Part shown: positions 27,595 to 35,761 of the stretch, piece by piece
Position numbering within the stretch: position 1 is the first letter of the stretch
Layout: the number at the start of each line of letters is the position of its first letter
From: a virus
Length of the DNA stretch: 37,877 bases
Strand: one strand, 5' to 3'
Virus record (IMG/VR): IMGVR_UViG_3300044712_000122
Coordinates: 1-37,877 of that record
The notes under the pieces: model-generated
Told to the model about the DNA's origin: nothing
What the model saw: only the letters and a program-made list of their open reading frames with translations
Database searches by the model: none
Made by a program: the position numbers and the translations under genes

Positions 27595-28227
27595 ATGATT
27601 ATAGGTGTTACAGGATTAATAGGTAGCGGCAAAGATACGATTGCTGACTACTTAGTTACCCATCATGGGTTCAAGCGTATTAGTTTCGCATCTAGCCTCA
27701 AAGATGCAGTGTCTTCGGTGTTCGGTTGGGACAGAGAAATGCTAGAAGGCACGACTAAATCTAGTCGTGAATGGCGAGAGGAAAAAGACGAATGGTGGTC
27801 TAATCGACTGGATATGAATATCACCCCTCGTTGGGTACTACAGTACTGGGGAACAGATGTTCTACGCAATCATTTCCACAACGATATCTGGGTTGCAAGT
27901 GTGGAAAATAAACTACGACAAGCGAAGGACGATATCGTTATCACTGACTGTCGGTTTGCTAACGAAGTTAAAGCAATCAAGGATGCCGGTGGGCTTACTA
28001 TGAGAGTTTCACGTGGTCCTAATCCAGACTGGTATCAGTATGCAATCGAATACAACAAAGGACCTAATGGGAACGCAATGTGGTCTATAAGCAAGACAAG
28101 ATTAGACAATATAGGAATTCATGCTAGTGAATATTCTAGCGTTGGTTTAGTCTATGATTACCACGTTGACAATAATAGTTCGATTGATGATTTACATTCG
28201 CAAATCAGGTCAATAATCAACCTCTAA
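27595..28227 (+). CDS. 1: deoxynucleoside monophosphate kinase, T4 gp1 type
   Basis: 210 aa; T4 gp1 has 241. P-loop GLIGSGKDT (7-15), SFASSLKDAV, a middle region with WVLQYWGTDVLRNHFHNDIW (T4: MQALGTDLIVNNFDRMYW), VITDCRFANEVKAIKDAGG (the D-x-R segment of this kinase class), and a C-terminal helix. The T4 enzyme phosphorylates dTMP, dGMP and hydroxymethyl-dCMP for phage DNA synthesis. Early gene lying downstream of late gp13, with its own sigma70-like promoter. Convergent with the next minus gene (18-base overlap). Confidence 0.85.
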   Translation: MIIGVTGLIGSGKDTIADYLVTHHGFKRISFASSLKDAVSSVFGWDREMLEGTTKSSREWREEKDEWWSNRLDMNITPRWVLQYWGTDVLRNHFHNDIWVASVENKLRQAKDDIVITDCRFANEVKAIKDAGGLTMRVSRGPNPDWYQYAIEYNKGPNGNAMWSISKTRLDNIGIHASEYSSVGLVYDYHVDNNSSIDDLHSQIRSIINL

Positions 28228-28557
28228 GTCACCCCTGCGCCAAGTAACTTCTTTGCGCTTAACGACTTCGATGCAGTTTAAACAGACGGTTCTTAGATTG
28301 GCGAACTCATTATTTTCTAAATTCCCATCTATGTAGTAAACTACCATCTGTGTTGTAAACAGACTTCGAAACCCACATAAATCACATGTGGGTTTTTTCT
28401 TGTATCCGGCTTTTTGCCACCCTGGTGTCCTAGTCTTTTTCTTATTTTTCTTCCTGCCACATTCATCACACATACTCCTATAGTATGTTTTTCCGTTACG
28501 GATATAGTTGATAGCGCAGAAATTCTTATTGCAAGTCTTACAAATAGGGCGTTTCAT
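28210..28557 (-). CDS. HNH-like zinc-finger protein, one His replaced
   Basis: 115 aa. Cysteine pairs at C6/C9, C30/C33, C58/C61 and near the C-terminus (TVCLNC) suggest two zinc sites. The segment VVYYIDGNLENNEFANLRTV has the shape of an HNH core (usual form V-x-H-I-D-G-N...NLK), but Tyr stands where His is expected. It may therefore be a non-cutting DNA-binding relative, or its residues may be shifted. A very basic patch KKNKKKTRTPGWQKAGYKKK lies between the sites. A TATAAATA motif ends four bases before the ATG, so the mRNA is probably leaderless. Confidence 0.75.
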   Translation of the reverse strand: MKRPICKTCNKNFCAINYIRNGKTYYRSMCDECGRKKNKKKTRTPGWQKAGYKKKPTCDLCGFRSLFTTQMVVYYIDGNLENNEFANLRTVCLNCIEVVKRKEVTWRRGDLEVDY

Positions 28558-28561
28558 ATTG

Positions 28562-28569
28562 TATTTATA
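28562..28569 (-). promoter_or_regulatory. late promoter TATAAATA, four bases before the ATG at 28557
   Basis: Exact late consensus on the minus strand, followed by CAAT-ATG. The predicted start coincides with the initiation codon. Confidence 0.65.
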
Positions 28570-28615
28570 AAGTAACCTTTAAAGGCACGGTTATTGGGTG
28601 TTTTTGAAAGTTTTC

Positions 28616-28623
28616 GCTAAATA
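28616..28623 (+). promoter_or_regulatory. late promoter motif for tail sheath
   Basis: GCTAAATA; leader about 50 bases with a small AGGG/CCCT stem (28636-28649) and an AAAGGAAAA SD. Confidence 0.5.
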
Positions 28624-28678
28624 TTAATACGACTTAGGGCGTTAACCCTCACAATCATAACATAAAGGAAAAATTAAC

Positions 28679-31600
28679 ATGGCACTAGTATCACCAGGCG
28701 TACAAGTTACGATCATTGACCAAAGTCAGTATCTACCTTCAGCCTCAAGTTCAGTTCCGTTTGTGCTAGTAGCAACTGCACAGAACAAAGCTAATGCAGC
28801 GGGCACCGGAGTAGCTGCTGCAACAACTGCATCGAATGCAAATAAACTATATTTGGTCACAAGTCAGCGTGACTTAGTTAACCTATACGGTACACCATTC
28901 TTCTATAAGACTTCAAACGGTACTGCAATTCAGGGTTACGAATTAAACGAGTACGGATTGCTAGCTGCTTACAGCTTACTAGGTACTACTAATCGTTGCT
29001 ATGTTTTACGTGCAGATATTGATCTAGCAAGTTTAGTTGGAACATTGTCTAGACCAGTAGGAGACCCTGATGATGGCCAGTATTGGTTAGAAACTTCATT
29101 ACTAGGACAGAATTGGGGTATTAACGTTTTCAACTCTGCTACCGGTAAATTTGATCCTATCACCCCATTGGTATTAACAGATGCTAATCAACTAGTAGGT
29201 GGTTTCCCAGCACCGTCTGTTGGTGCTGTGGGTGGTTATGCTGTAATACCTACTTACGTAGGGCAAAAGAATTTTGCTAGATCAACTTATTTCTTTAAGA
29301 AATATGATAACACATGGGTTGAACTTGGATCTATGGATTGGAAAATGTCTATCCCAACAGTTCAAGGAACAATCTCTGGTCCTAGCTTAACTTCTGGTGA
29401 TTCGTTTACTATTTCTGCAGGAACAGCAACAAGAACAATCATAGTTTCACAAGGTGATACTGTTTTTGATATTGCAAATAGCATCAATTCTTTAGGCATT
29501 GGATATTTGACTTCACGAGTTGAAAGTGGAAAACTTATTATTTCTTACGGTCAACCTAGTGTTAATACATTTATCACATTAGCCAATGGTTCAGGAACAC
29601 CCTTACAAACTATGGGCATCGCACCAGGTACCTATTACGCACCTGATGTAGTATACGCTTCTTCAGCCAATATGCCATTGTGGACTTCTAGCCAAGTTAC
29701 TCCGCACCCAACAGGAAGTGTATGGATCAAAACTAGTGTAGTAGGAAACGGTATGACATTGCCGTTGTATCGATATTCTGCTACGACTGATGCATGGATT
29801 ACGATTCCAGTAGGTCGCTACTCTAGTCCAATTAACGCTATCGCAGATTTAGATTCTACCGGTGGTAAGTTAATTCCCGAAGGTACAGTATTTGCCCAAG
29901 TAGGGTCATCTACTTATGCACCTGCTCCTTATTTAGGAATGCAGTTCTACAAGAGAATGACTACTGGACCAGTAATCAAAGAAGGCACAGTAACAGACTT
30001 TGAAAATAATCCCATCACTGTAGGATCTACACTATTAGTTGCGGTCACTATACCTGGCACAACTTCAGTAGGAACATATTCGTTCACTACAACTGGTTCA
30101 ACTGCACAAGATTTTGTGACTGATTGGTTGTCTGCTAATATTCCTAACACATATGCTGCGGTTTCGTCTTCTGGGGCTATTATTCTAAGTAATAACGCTG
30201 GTGGCGACATTTACTTAGATGATGCACCTGATGGTATTTCTAGTGGATTAATAGCTGAAATTGGATTTACTCCAGAATTAAACTCTAGTGTATCTTACGG
30301 AGCAATATCTGAATTCACATATACTAACGTAACACAATCTTCTACTACAGGTGGTGGCGACGGCGCATCGTTCACAGTTAATGATAAGGGAACTTATTAT
30401 ATCGTAACACTTAATGCTGGCGGCGGAACAGGCTACTCAGTTGGTGACCTCATCACTATAGACGGTGCTGATATTGGCGGCGATAGCGGAACTAACGATT
30501 TAGTTGTTTCTGTGCAGTCTATCAATGGTTCAGGTGGTGTTACATCTGCTGCATATTATTCAGGTGCACCTAAAGAACTATATTCAGTTATGTTAAGTAA
30601 CTGGGAATTATTCGATTATATCGCAAATGAAGGCGCACCAGCTAAGAACCCAGTTAACGGTACTAATTGGTTCTACAGCACAGCCACAGAAGTTGACATT
30701 ATGGTTAACAAGAACGGACAATGGCATGGTTACAGAAATGTAAACTATGACAACACCGGTAGCCCTGCTAATTCAGGACAGAACACAACTGATCCAAATG
30801 GTGTAATTTTCTCAACTACTGCACCTACAACACAGTCTAATCAAAGTCCTCTATCTTATGGTGATCTATGGTTAGACACAAGTCCTGCAGGCTTAGAAAA
30901 TTATCCAACGCTAAGTCGCTGGCAACAAGTTAATGGTCAGGATACTTGGGTGGCTATCGATAACACAGATCAAGTCAGTGGCGACGGTATCGTGTTTGCT
31001 GATGCTCGTTGGGGATCTTCCGGTAACGTAGATCCAGTAAGTGATCCTATCCCATCTATCACTGGATTGTTAACAAGTGATTATGTTGATTTAGATTGTG
31101 TCAACCCTGCACTATACCCACAGGGCATGTTGTTGTTCAACACACGCCGTTCTGGTTATAATGTTAAGCAATTCAGAACAAACTACTTCACATCACAGGC
31201 ATATCCATCTGGTCCTCTACCAACATACTCATACACATGGGTATCAGTAAGCGGATTACAGACAAATGGTGCTGCATACATGGGTCGTAAGGCACAGCGT
31301 AATATGGTAGTTCAAGCAATGAGATCCGCAATTGGAACTAACTTGACTATCCGTGAAGAAGATACATTCTTTAACTTAATCGCTGCTCCTAACTATCCTG
31401 AACTACAGCCTGCTATGGTATCATTGAATAACGAGCGTAACAATACTGCGTACATTATCGGTGACACACCATTGCGTTTACCAGATCAAGCTACAGCTAT
31501 AACTAACTGGGCAAACAACACAGCAGAAGCAGCAAGCACAGGCGAAGATGGTTTAGTAACACGTGACGAATACATGGGTCTATTCTATCCAAGCGGAATC

Positions 31601-32221
31601 ACTACTGACTTGTCAGGTGCAGCAGTCGTTGTTCCTGCAAGCCATATGATGCTACGTACATTCTTGCGTAATGACACAATCGCTTATCCTTGGTTAGCTC
31701 CAGCAGGTACACGTAGAGGTCTAATTGACAATGCTACAAACATTGGTTACTTAGATGCTACTACTGGTGAGTTCGTGGTTACTAAGAACCGTATGGCGAT
31801 TCGTGATGTTCTATACGTTAACCAGATTAACCCATTGGCATTCTTCACTGGTGTTGGTTTGTTGAACTATGGTAACAAGAACTCACGCAACACACTAAGC
31901 GCATTGGATCGTATCAACGTAGCTCGTCTAGTTTGCTACATCCGTGAGCGTCTACAAGTTGTTGCTAGACCGTTCGTATTCGAACCAAACGATGCATTGA
32001 CACGTAGCCAAATTCAAGGTGTCGTGCAGTCATTGTTTGTTGACTTAGTTGCTAAACGTGGTTTATATGACTACTTGGTAGTCTGTGACGAAAGCAATAA
32101 CACACCTGCTCGTATCGATAGAAACGAACTATGGATTGATGTTGCAATTGAACCTGTAAAAGCTGCTGAATTCATCTACATCCCTGTACGAGTTCTAACA
32201 ACAGGACAGGCAAACAGCTAA
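28679..32221 (+). CDS. 18: tail sheath protein, T4 gp18 type, with large central insertions
   Basis: 1180 aa, far above T4 gp18 (659). Conserved N-terminus SPGVQVTIIDQSQY and LVATAQNKANAAGTG, and conserved C-terminal third (about 860-1180) with PWLAPAGTRRG, NRMAIRDVLYVNQINPLAFF, GNKNSRNTLSALDRINVARL, and IDVAIEPVKAAEFIYIPVRV. Between them lie added domains: two similar beta modules (about 227-320 and 434-537; GDSFTISAGTATRTIIVSQG-type, like hook IN motifs) and a GGTGYSVGDLITIDGADIGG segment (about 575-595). The sheath contracts to drive the tube into the host. AAAGG SD, own late promoter. Confidence 0.93.
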   Translation: MALVSPGVQVTIIDQSQYLPSASSSVPFVLVATAQNKANAAGTGVAAATTASNANKLYLVTSQRDLVNLYGTPFFYKTSNGTAIQGYELNEYGLLAAYSLLGTTNRCYVLRADIDLASLVGTLSRPVGDPDDGQYWLETSLLGQNWGINVFNSATGKFDPITPLVLTDANQLVGGFPAPSVGAVGGYAVIPTYVGQKNFARSTYFFKKYDNTWVELGSMDWKMSIPTVQGTISGPSLTSGDSFTISAGTATRTIIVSQGDTVFDIANSINSLGIGYLTSRVESGKLIISYGQPSVNTFITLANGSGTPLQTMGIAPGTYYAPDVVYASSANMPLWTSSQVTPHPTGSVWIKTSVVGNGMTLPLYRYSATTDAWITIPVGRYSSPINAIADLDSTGGKLIPEGTVFAQVGSSTYAPAPYLGMQFYKRMTTGPVIKEGTVTDFENNPITVGSTLLVAVTIPGTTSVGTYSFTTTGSTAQDFVTDWLSANIPNTYAAVSSSGAIILSNNAGGDIYLDDAPDGISSGLIAEIGFTPELNSSVSYGAISEFTYTNVTQSSTTGGGDGASFTVNDKGTYYIVTLNAGGGTGYSVGDLITIDGADIGGDSGTNDLVVSVQSINGSGGVTSAAYYSGAPKELYSVMLSNWELFDYIANEGAPAKNPVNGTNWFYSTATEVDIMVNKNGQWHGYRNVNYDNTGSPANSGQNTTDPNGVIFSTTAPTTQSNQSPLSYGDLWLDTSPAGLENYPTLSRWQQVNGQDTWVAIDNTDQVSGDGIVFADARWGSSGNVDPVSDPIPSITGLLTSDYVDLDCVNPALYPQGMLLFNTRRSGYNVKQFRTNYFTSQAYPSGPLPTYSYTWVSVSGLQTNGAAYMGRKAQRNMVVQAMRSAIGTNLTIREEDTFFNLIAAPNYPELQPAMVSLNNERNNTAYIIGDTPLRLPDQATAITNWANNTAEAASTGEDGLVTRDEYMGLFYPSGITTDLSGAAVVVPASHMMLRTFLRNDTIAYPWLAPAGTRRGLIDNATNIGYLDATTGEFVVTKNRMAIRDVLYVNQINPLAFFTGVGLLNYGNKNSRNTLSALDRINVARLVCYIRERLQVVARPFVFEPNDALTRSQIQGVVQSLFVDLVAKRGLYDYLVVCDESNNTPARIDRNELWIDVAIEPVKAAEFIYIPVRVLTTGQANS

Positions 32222-32222
32222 T

Positions 32223-32250
32223 AAATTTGGCACTTAACGGTGCCAAATTT
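32223..32250 (+). terminator. strong hairpin between sheath and tube genes (partial terminator?)
   Basis: AAATTTGGCAC (32223-32233) pairs perfectly with GTGCCAAATTT (32240-32250), loop TTAACG. No long T run follows, so it may be a weak terminator or a 3' stability element. Confidence 0.6.
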
Positions 32251-32252
32251 AA

Positions 32253-32260
32253 GATAAATA
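32253..32260 (+). promoter_or_regulatory. late promoter motif for tail tube
   Basis: GATAAATA, then an ATAGGAG SD 10 bases before ATG 32280. Confidence 0.6.
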
Positions 32261-32279
32261 AAAATATAGGAGAAACAAC

Positions 32280-32915
32280 ATGGCAATAGCCTCACAATCA
32301 CTGTTCAATATGACTGTAGCATCAGATAATGCTGCGAACTCACAGGGTCTATTGATGCCAAAATTACAATATCGTTTTAGAGCGATGTTCCTAAACTTCG
32401 GTGTCGGTGGTGCTACACAAGAACTAACGAAACAAGTTGTTGATATCACTCGTCCTCAAGTTAACTTTACTGAAATTCCGTTAGACGTTTATAACAGCAA
32501 GGTTTATCTTGCAGGTAAGCATGAGTGGCAAACAACTACAGTTAACTTACGTGACGATGCACAAGGTAATGTATCTAAACTAGTCGGTCAACAAATCCAG
32601 AAACAAATGGACTTTGTTGAACAAGCTAGTGCTGCTACTGGTCAAGACTACAAGTTCCAATTGAACTATGAAGTACTAGATGGTGGTAATGGCGTACTAA
32701 CACCTAACGTATTAGAAACATGGGAATTATATGGTTGCTTCATTCAATCAGCAAACTATAACACAATGAACTATGCAACAAGTGAACCAGTCACAATTTC
32801 GTTGACAATTCGCTTCGATAACGCAGTTCAGAGTCCATTGTCTTCTGGCGTTGGTACAAACGTTGGTCGTGTATTCGGTGGTACGTCTGTAACTGGTATC
32901 GGTTCAAACGGTTAA
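32280..32915 (+). CDS. 19: tail tube protein, T4 gp19 type
   Basis: 211 aa; T4 gp19 has 163. Tube-fold features: LQYRFRAMFLNFG strand, VVDITRPQVNFTEIPLDVYN (the typical V..v.rP...f...... segment), YLAGKHEWQTTTVNLRDDAQ, NVLETWELYGCFIQSANYNT and EPVTISLTIRFDNAVQ. Forms the inner tube through which DNA passes. It directly follows the sheath gene, as in T4. The C-terminal 30 residues are G/S/T-rich. Confidence 0.93.
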   Translation: MAIASQSLFNMTVASDNAANSQGLLMPKLQYRFRAMFLNFGVGGATQELTKQVVDITRPQVNFTEIPLDVYNSKVYLAGKHEWQTTTVNLRDDAQGNVSKLVGQQIQKQMDFVEQASAATGQDYKFQLNYEVLDGGNGVLTPNVLETWELYGCFIQSANYNTMNYATSEPVTISLTIRFDNAVQSPLSSGVGTNVGRVFGGTSVTGIGSNG

Positions 32916-32925
32916 TAGGTGATTC

Positions 32926-34386
32926 ATGGTTGAAATAACCGGAATACCTGGAACGGTGCAGGTCGGTGCACCGTTCACCGCTTTTATTAAAGGTGGACCA
33001 GCTAATGGTTCAGTAGTAATCAAAGACCAAACTACTGGGTACATTAAAACATCAAGTTTAGATTCTTCGGGAAGCCTATCGCAGTCTGTGCCATTAAGCA
33101 CACCCGTAGGCCTACATAGAATAATTATATCTGTAGGTGATAAAAACTACACTTATGACATTGATGTAACTCAAACCGCCACTGTTCCTAAAAGCGCAGG
33201 AAATAATATTCTAGGTGATTTCGTTCAGGATGCCGCAAGAGCATTTTTTACAAGCGATTATTTGCGTGATTACACTCATGCAAGTAAAACTTTTAGAGCC
33301 AATTCGTACGGGTATGCACCCAAGTACAAATTTTTGTTCCATGTTTATTTTGATGTGAACAAAGATTACATAGGTGCAACTAATCAATGGCCACAAGATC
33401 AAAACTTTGGCCTCGCAGTTAAGACAGTTCAATTACCCAAGTACTCATTTGAATTACAGACACTGAACCAATATAATCGTAAAAGAATTGTTCAGACTAA
33501 AATCAACTACGATCCAATCAATATAACGTTCCATGATGATAATTCTAATCTAATTAGAAGATTGTGGTATACTTACTACACCTATTATTATAAAGATGCG
33601 TCACAAGTCGATACAAACATGGGGTTCAATCCTACAAATTTAGGAGATAGCCCTTTAGCGTCTGGATCGAAACATGATTTAAACAGAAGAAATATTTACG
33701 ATGCTTCTATATCAGGTAGTGATGATTGGGGCTATATCGGCGAGACTAGTAATTCTCAAGCAACTAATGCAGCAGCAAGTCTAGGTATTTCTAAAGCCCC
33801 GTTCTTCAAAGCAATTAACATATACGGATTCAACCAACACAACTTTGTCTTGTACAGACTTGTTAACCCGATGATTGAAAGTTTCAGTCATGACACTTAT
33901 GATTATTCTCAAGGTAATGGGATTATGGAGAATCAAATGACTCTCCGATACGAAACTGTAAAATATTACGAAGGTGCAATAGACGGTAGAACTCCGGATC
34001 AAATTGTAAAAGGATTTGGGTCAGAACGTCATTATGATAGGACGCTTAGTCCTATCGCCCGCCCTGGTTCGCAAGCTGCTATCTTGGGTCCAGGTGGATT
34101 ACTATCTGCTGCAGGCGGAGTATTAGAAGACCTAGAAAGCGGTAATATTGTAGGTGCTATTCAAAAAGCAGGGACTGCTGCCAACACTTTTAAAAATCCG
34201 CAGGCTATTCTAAAAACAGCAAAGGCAGAAGCACTAGGCGCAGTAAATGATGCACTTAAGGGAACTCCTAACAGAAATACATTGTTTGATTTTCCAACCA
34301 ATGCTTCTACTGTTATCAAGAATCTACCTAACACAATCAACGGCGCATATCAAGGTGTAATTAAACAACCTCCTACTGTAGGGTAA
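32926..34386 (+). CDS. probable tail tube initiator/baseplate cap protein (gp54/gp48-like)
   Basis: 486 aa. N-terminal Ig-like domain (about 1-85, GTVQVGAPFTAFIKGGPANG). The middle looks like a tube-related fold: YKFLFHVYFDVN, LAVKTVQLPKYSFELQTLNQ, KINYDPINITFHDDNSNLIR, YGFNQHNFVLYRLVNPMIES, and MTLRYETVKYYEGAID. The C-terminus (about 370-486) is helical and A/G-rich. The fold hints and the place next to the tube gene suggest the protein on which the tube starts; assignment to gp54 or gp48 is by inference only. SD AGGTGA. Confidence 0.55.
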   Translation: MVEITGIPGTVQVGAPFTAFIKGGPANGSVVIKDQTTGYIKTSSLDSSGSLSQSVPLSTPVGLHRIIISVGDKNYTYDIDVTQTATVPKSAGNNILGDFVQDAARAFFTSDYLRDYTHASKTFRANSYGYAPKYKFLFHVYFDVNKDYIGATNQWPQDQNFGLAVKTVQLPKYSFELQTLNQYNRKRIVQTKINYDPINITFHDDNSNLIRRLWYTYYTYYYKDASQVDTNMGFNPTNLGDSPLASGSKHDLNRRNIYDASISGSDDWGYIGETSNSQATNAAASLGISKAPFFKAINIYGFNQHNFVLYRLVNPMIESFSHDTYDYSQGNGIMENQMTLRYETVKYYEGAIDGRTPDQIVKGFGSERHYDRTLSPIARPGSQAAILGPGGLLSAAGGVLEDLESGNIVGAIQKAGTAANTFKNPQAILKTAKAEALGAVNDALKGTPNRNTLFDFPTNASTVIKNLPNTINGAYQGVIKQPPTVG

Positions 34387-34394
34387 CATAAATA
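34387..34394 (+). promoter_or_regulatory. late promoter motif
   Basis: CATAAATA directly after the preceding stop; SD GAGGT follows before ATG 34410. Confidence 0.5.
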
Positions 34395-34409
34395 CTTTAC
34401 GAGGTACAT

Positions 34410-34772
34410 ATGGCACAAATAATTGACGCACCTAGAAATAATCTAGACAAAACAGTTCGAGTTTTTGACCAATTCTATAATTTTGATTTGGTCGTAAATG
34501 CTTCTCAATATGAAGTAATCTACTCTTATTTTTATTCAGTTAACAAAAACAAAACGATAGCGTCAAACTTCACAACGTTGTTGTTTAGGATATCATCAAT
34601 AACTGGTGAAGATGTTATGACTTTGCTCAACGATATCACAGGTAAGGAAAAATTGAAAGCTAACGCATTGCTAACATATTACCTTAACAGTGTAAAAAGC
34701 AAAACAACATTGTACGGATTAAGTTCAGTACCACAACCTAATCAAAGTGTTCAACGTAACGTAGTAGTCTAA
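34410..34772 (+). CDS. hypothetical late structural or assembly protein
   Basis: 120 aa. It begins MAQIIDAPRNNLDKTVRVFD. The first half is mixed (FYNFDLVVNASQYEVIYSYF), the second helical (LNDITGKEKLKANALLTYYL), and the end polar (QPNQSVQRNVVV). No catalytic motif. Late promoter and place between tube and head-completion genes suggest a tail or baseplate role. One base from the next gene. Confidence 0.6.
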   Translation: MAQIIDAPRNNLDKTVRVFDQFYNFDLVVNASQYEVIYSYFYSVNKNKTIASNFTTLLFRISSITGEDVMTLLNDITGKEKLKANALLTYYLNSVKSKTTLYGLSSVPQPNQSVQRNVVV

Positions 34773-34773
34773 A

Positions 34774-35211
34774 ATGGCAAACTGGGCTCAAGGAATTTAT
34801 ACACCAAAGAATCCCGAAAAGTACATCGGGAAGCACAAACCCAAATATCGCAGTGGTTGGGAATTTACGTTTATGCAATTTTGCGACAACAACAGTGCAG
34901 TGTTGAAGTGGGCCAGCGAAGCAATGTCTATCCCCTACATGCATCCACTAACAGGAAAAAAGACAAATTACATCCCTGATTTCTTTATTGTATATCAAAA
35001 CAAATTTGGTCAGCAATTAGCAGAAGTTGTTGAAATTAAACCAAAGAAACAAAGTCTAATCGAAAGCCGTGTTGCAAGTGCAAAAGACAGGGCAATCGTA
35101 GCTATCAACCACGCTAAGTGGGGAGCAGCAATGGCATATTGCAAGCAGAACGGTTTTACATTTCGTGTAATTACCGAAGATGACCTTTTCTATAACGGAA
35201 GACGCAAGTAA
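34774..35211 (+). CDS. 4: head completion nuclease, T4 gp4 type
   Basis: 145 aa; T4 gp4 has 150. Landmarks shared with T4: GIYTPKNPEKYIGK, YRSGWEFTFMQFCDNNSAVL (T4 YRSNWEKFFFEWLDKNPEI), IPYMHPLTGKK, YIPDFF with D69, EVVEIKPKKQ with E87 and K89, NHAKWGAAMAYCKQNGFTFR, ITEDDL. E30, D69 and ExK form a PD-(D/E)XK-type site. Gp4 acts late in head completion, probably trimming DNA before tail joining. No SD close to the ATG; probably coupled to the previous gene. Confidence 0.95.
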   Translation: MANWAQGIYTPKNPEKYIGKHKPKYRSGWEFTFMQFCDNNSAVLKWASEAMSIPYMHPLTGKKTNYIPDFFIVYQNKFGQQLAEVVEIKPKKQSLIESRVASAKDRAIVAINHAKWGAAMAYCKQNGFTFRVITEDDLFYNGRRK

Positions 35212-35232
35212 TAAATACTACTATTATTACTT
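35206..35232 (+). promoter_or_regulatory. late promoter inside an inverted repeat
   Basis: AAGTAATAA (35206-35214) pairs with TTATTACTT (35224-35232), which adjoins the TTAGG SD of the gene at 35242. AATAAATA (35210-35217) spans the left arm and loop; a start near 35223 removes the left arm. Confidence 0.65.
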
Positions 35233-35241
35233 AGGCGTCAC

Positions 35242-35733
35242 ATGACAAAGAAATTATCTGAACTATTTGATTTACCGGTCGATGATGAACCGGATCATCT
35301 CAACGAACAAATCATTCAAAGTGCTGAGGCACAAGAAATAACGCAAGAAGCATATTCGAATTTAGAAAAGATTGAAAATGCCTTACCTCAAGTAAAGGGT
35401 TTGGAAGCCGCTGACGGCGAGATGGATGATCTTGCTCAACTAGCACAAGACAGTTATAAAGACTTAATGGATTTAGGTATGCAAGTAGACAGTCGTTTTG
35501 CTAGTGAAATATTCGGGGTCGCAGGTACTATGTTAGGACATGCGATTACAGCTAAAACAGCAAAAATCAACAAGAAATTAAAGATGCTGGATCTTCAATT
35601 AAAGAAGGCTCAGTTAGACCAGAAAGCAATGTCTCAGACTAAAGAGATAGAAAACACTCCAATGGGTGAAGGTAGTCTCGTAGATCGCAACGAACTATTG
35701 CGTCAGATTTTAGCAAACAAAAAATCCGACTGA
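35242..35733 (+). CDS. 16: probable small terminase subunit, T4 gp16 type
   Basis: 163 aa; T4 gp16 has 164. Acidic N-terminus, a helical centre (LAQLAQDSYKDLMDLGMQVD, SRFASEIFGVAGTMLGHAI) and a long Lys-rich helix (TAKINKKLKMLDLQLKKAQL), then a short C-terminal segment with LVDRNELLRQIL. This layout (central helical hairpin for ring formation, C-terminal large-subunit contact) fits gp16, which recognises DNA and stimulates gp17 packaging. No gp17 gene follows within the window. Call rests on length, pattern and location. Confidence 0.65.
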   Translation: MTKKLSELFDLPVDDEPDHLNEQIIQSAEAQEITQEAYSNLEKIENALPQVKGLEAADGEMDDLAQLAQDSYKDLMDLGMQVDSRFASEIFGVAGTMLGHAITAKTAKINKKLKMLDLQLKKAQLDQKAMSQTKEIENTPMGEGSLVDRNELLRQILANKKSD

Positions 35734-35735
35734 TT

Positions 35736-35743
35736 GATAAATA
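35736..35743 (+). promoter_or_regulatory. late promoter motif
   Basis: GATAAATA two bases after the preceding stop; TATAGGA SD before ATG 35762. Confidence 0.5.
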
Positions 35744-35761
35744 ATATATAGGAATATTAAA

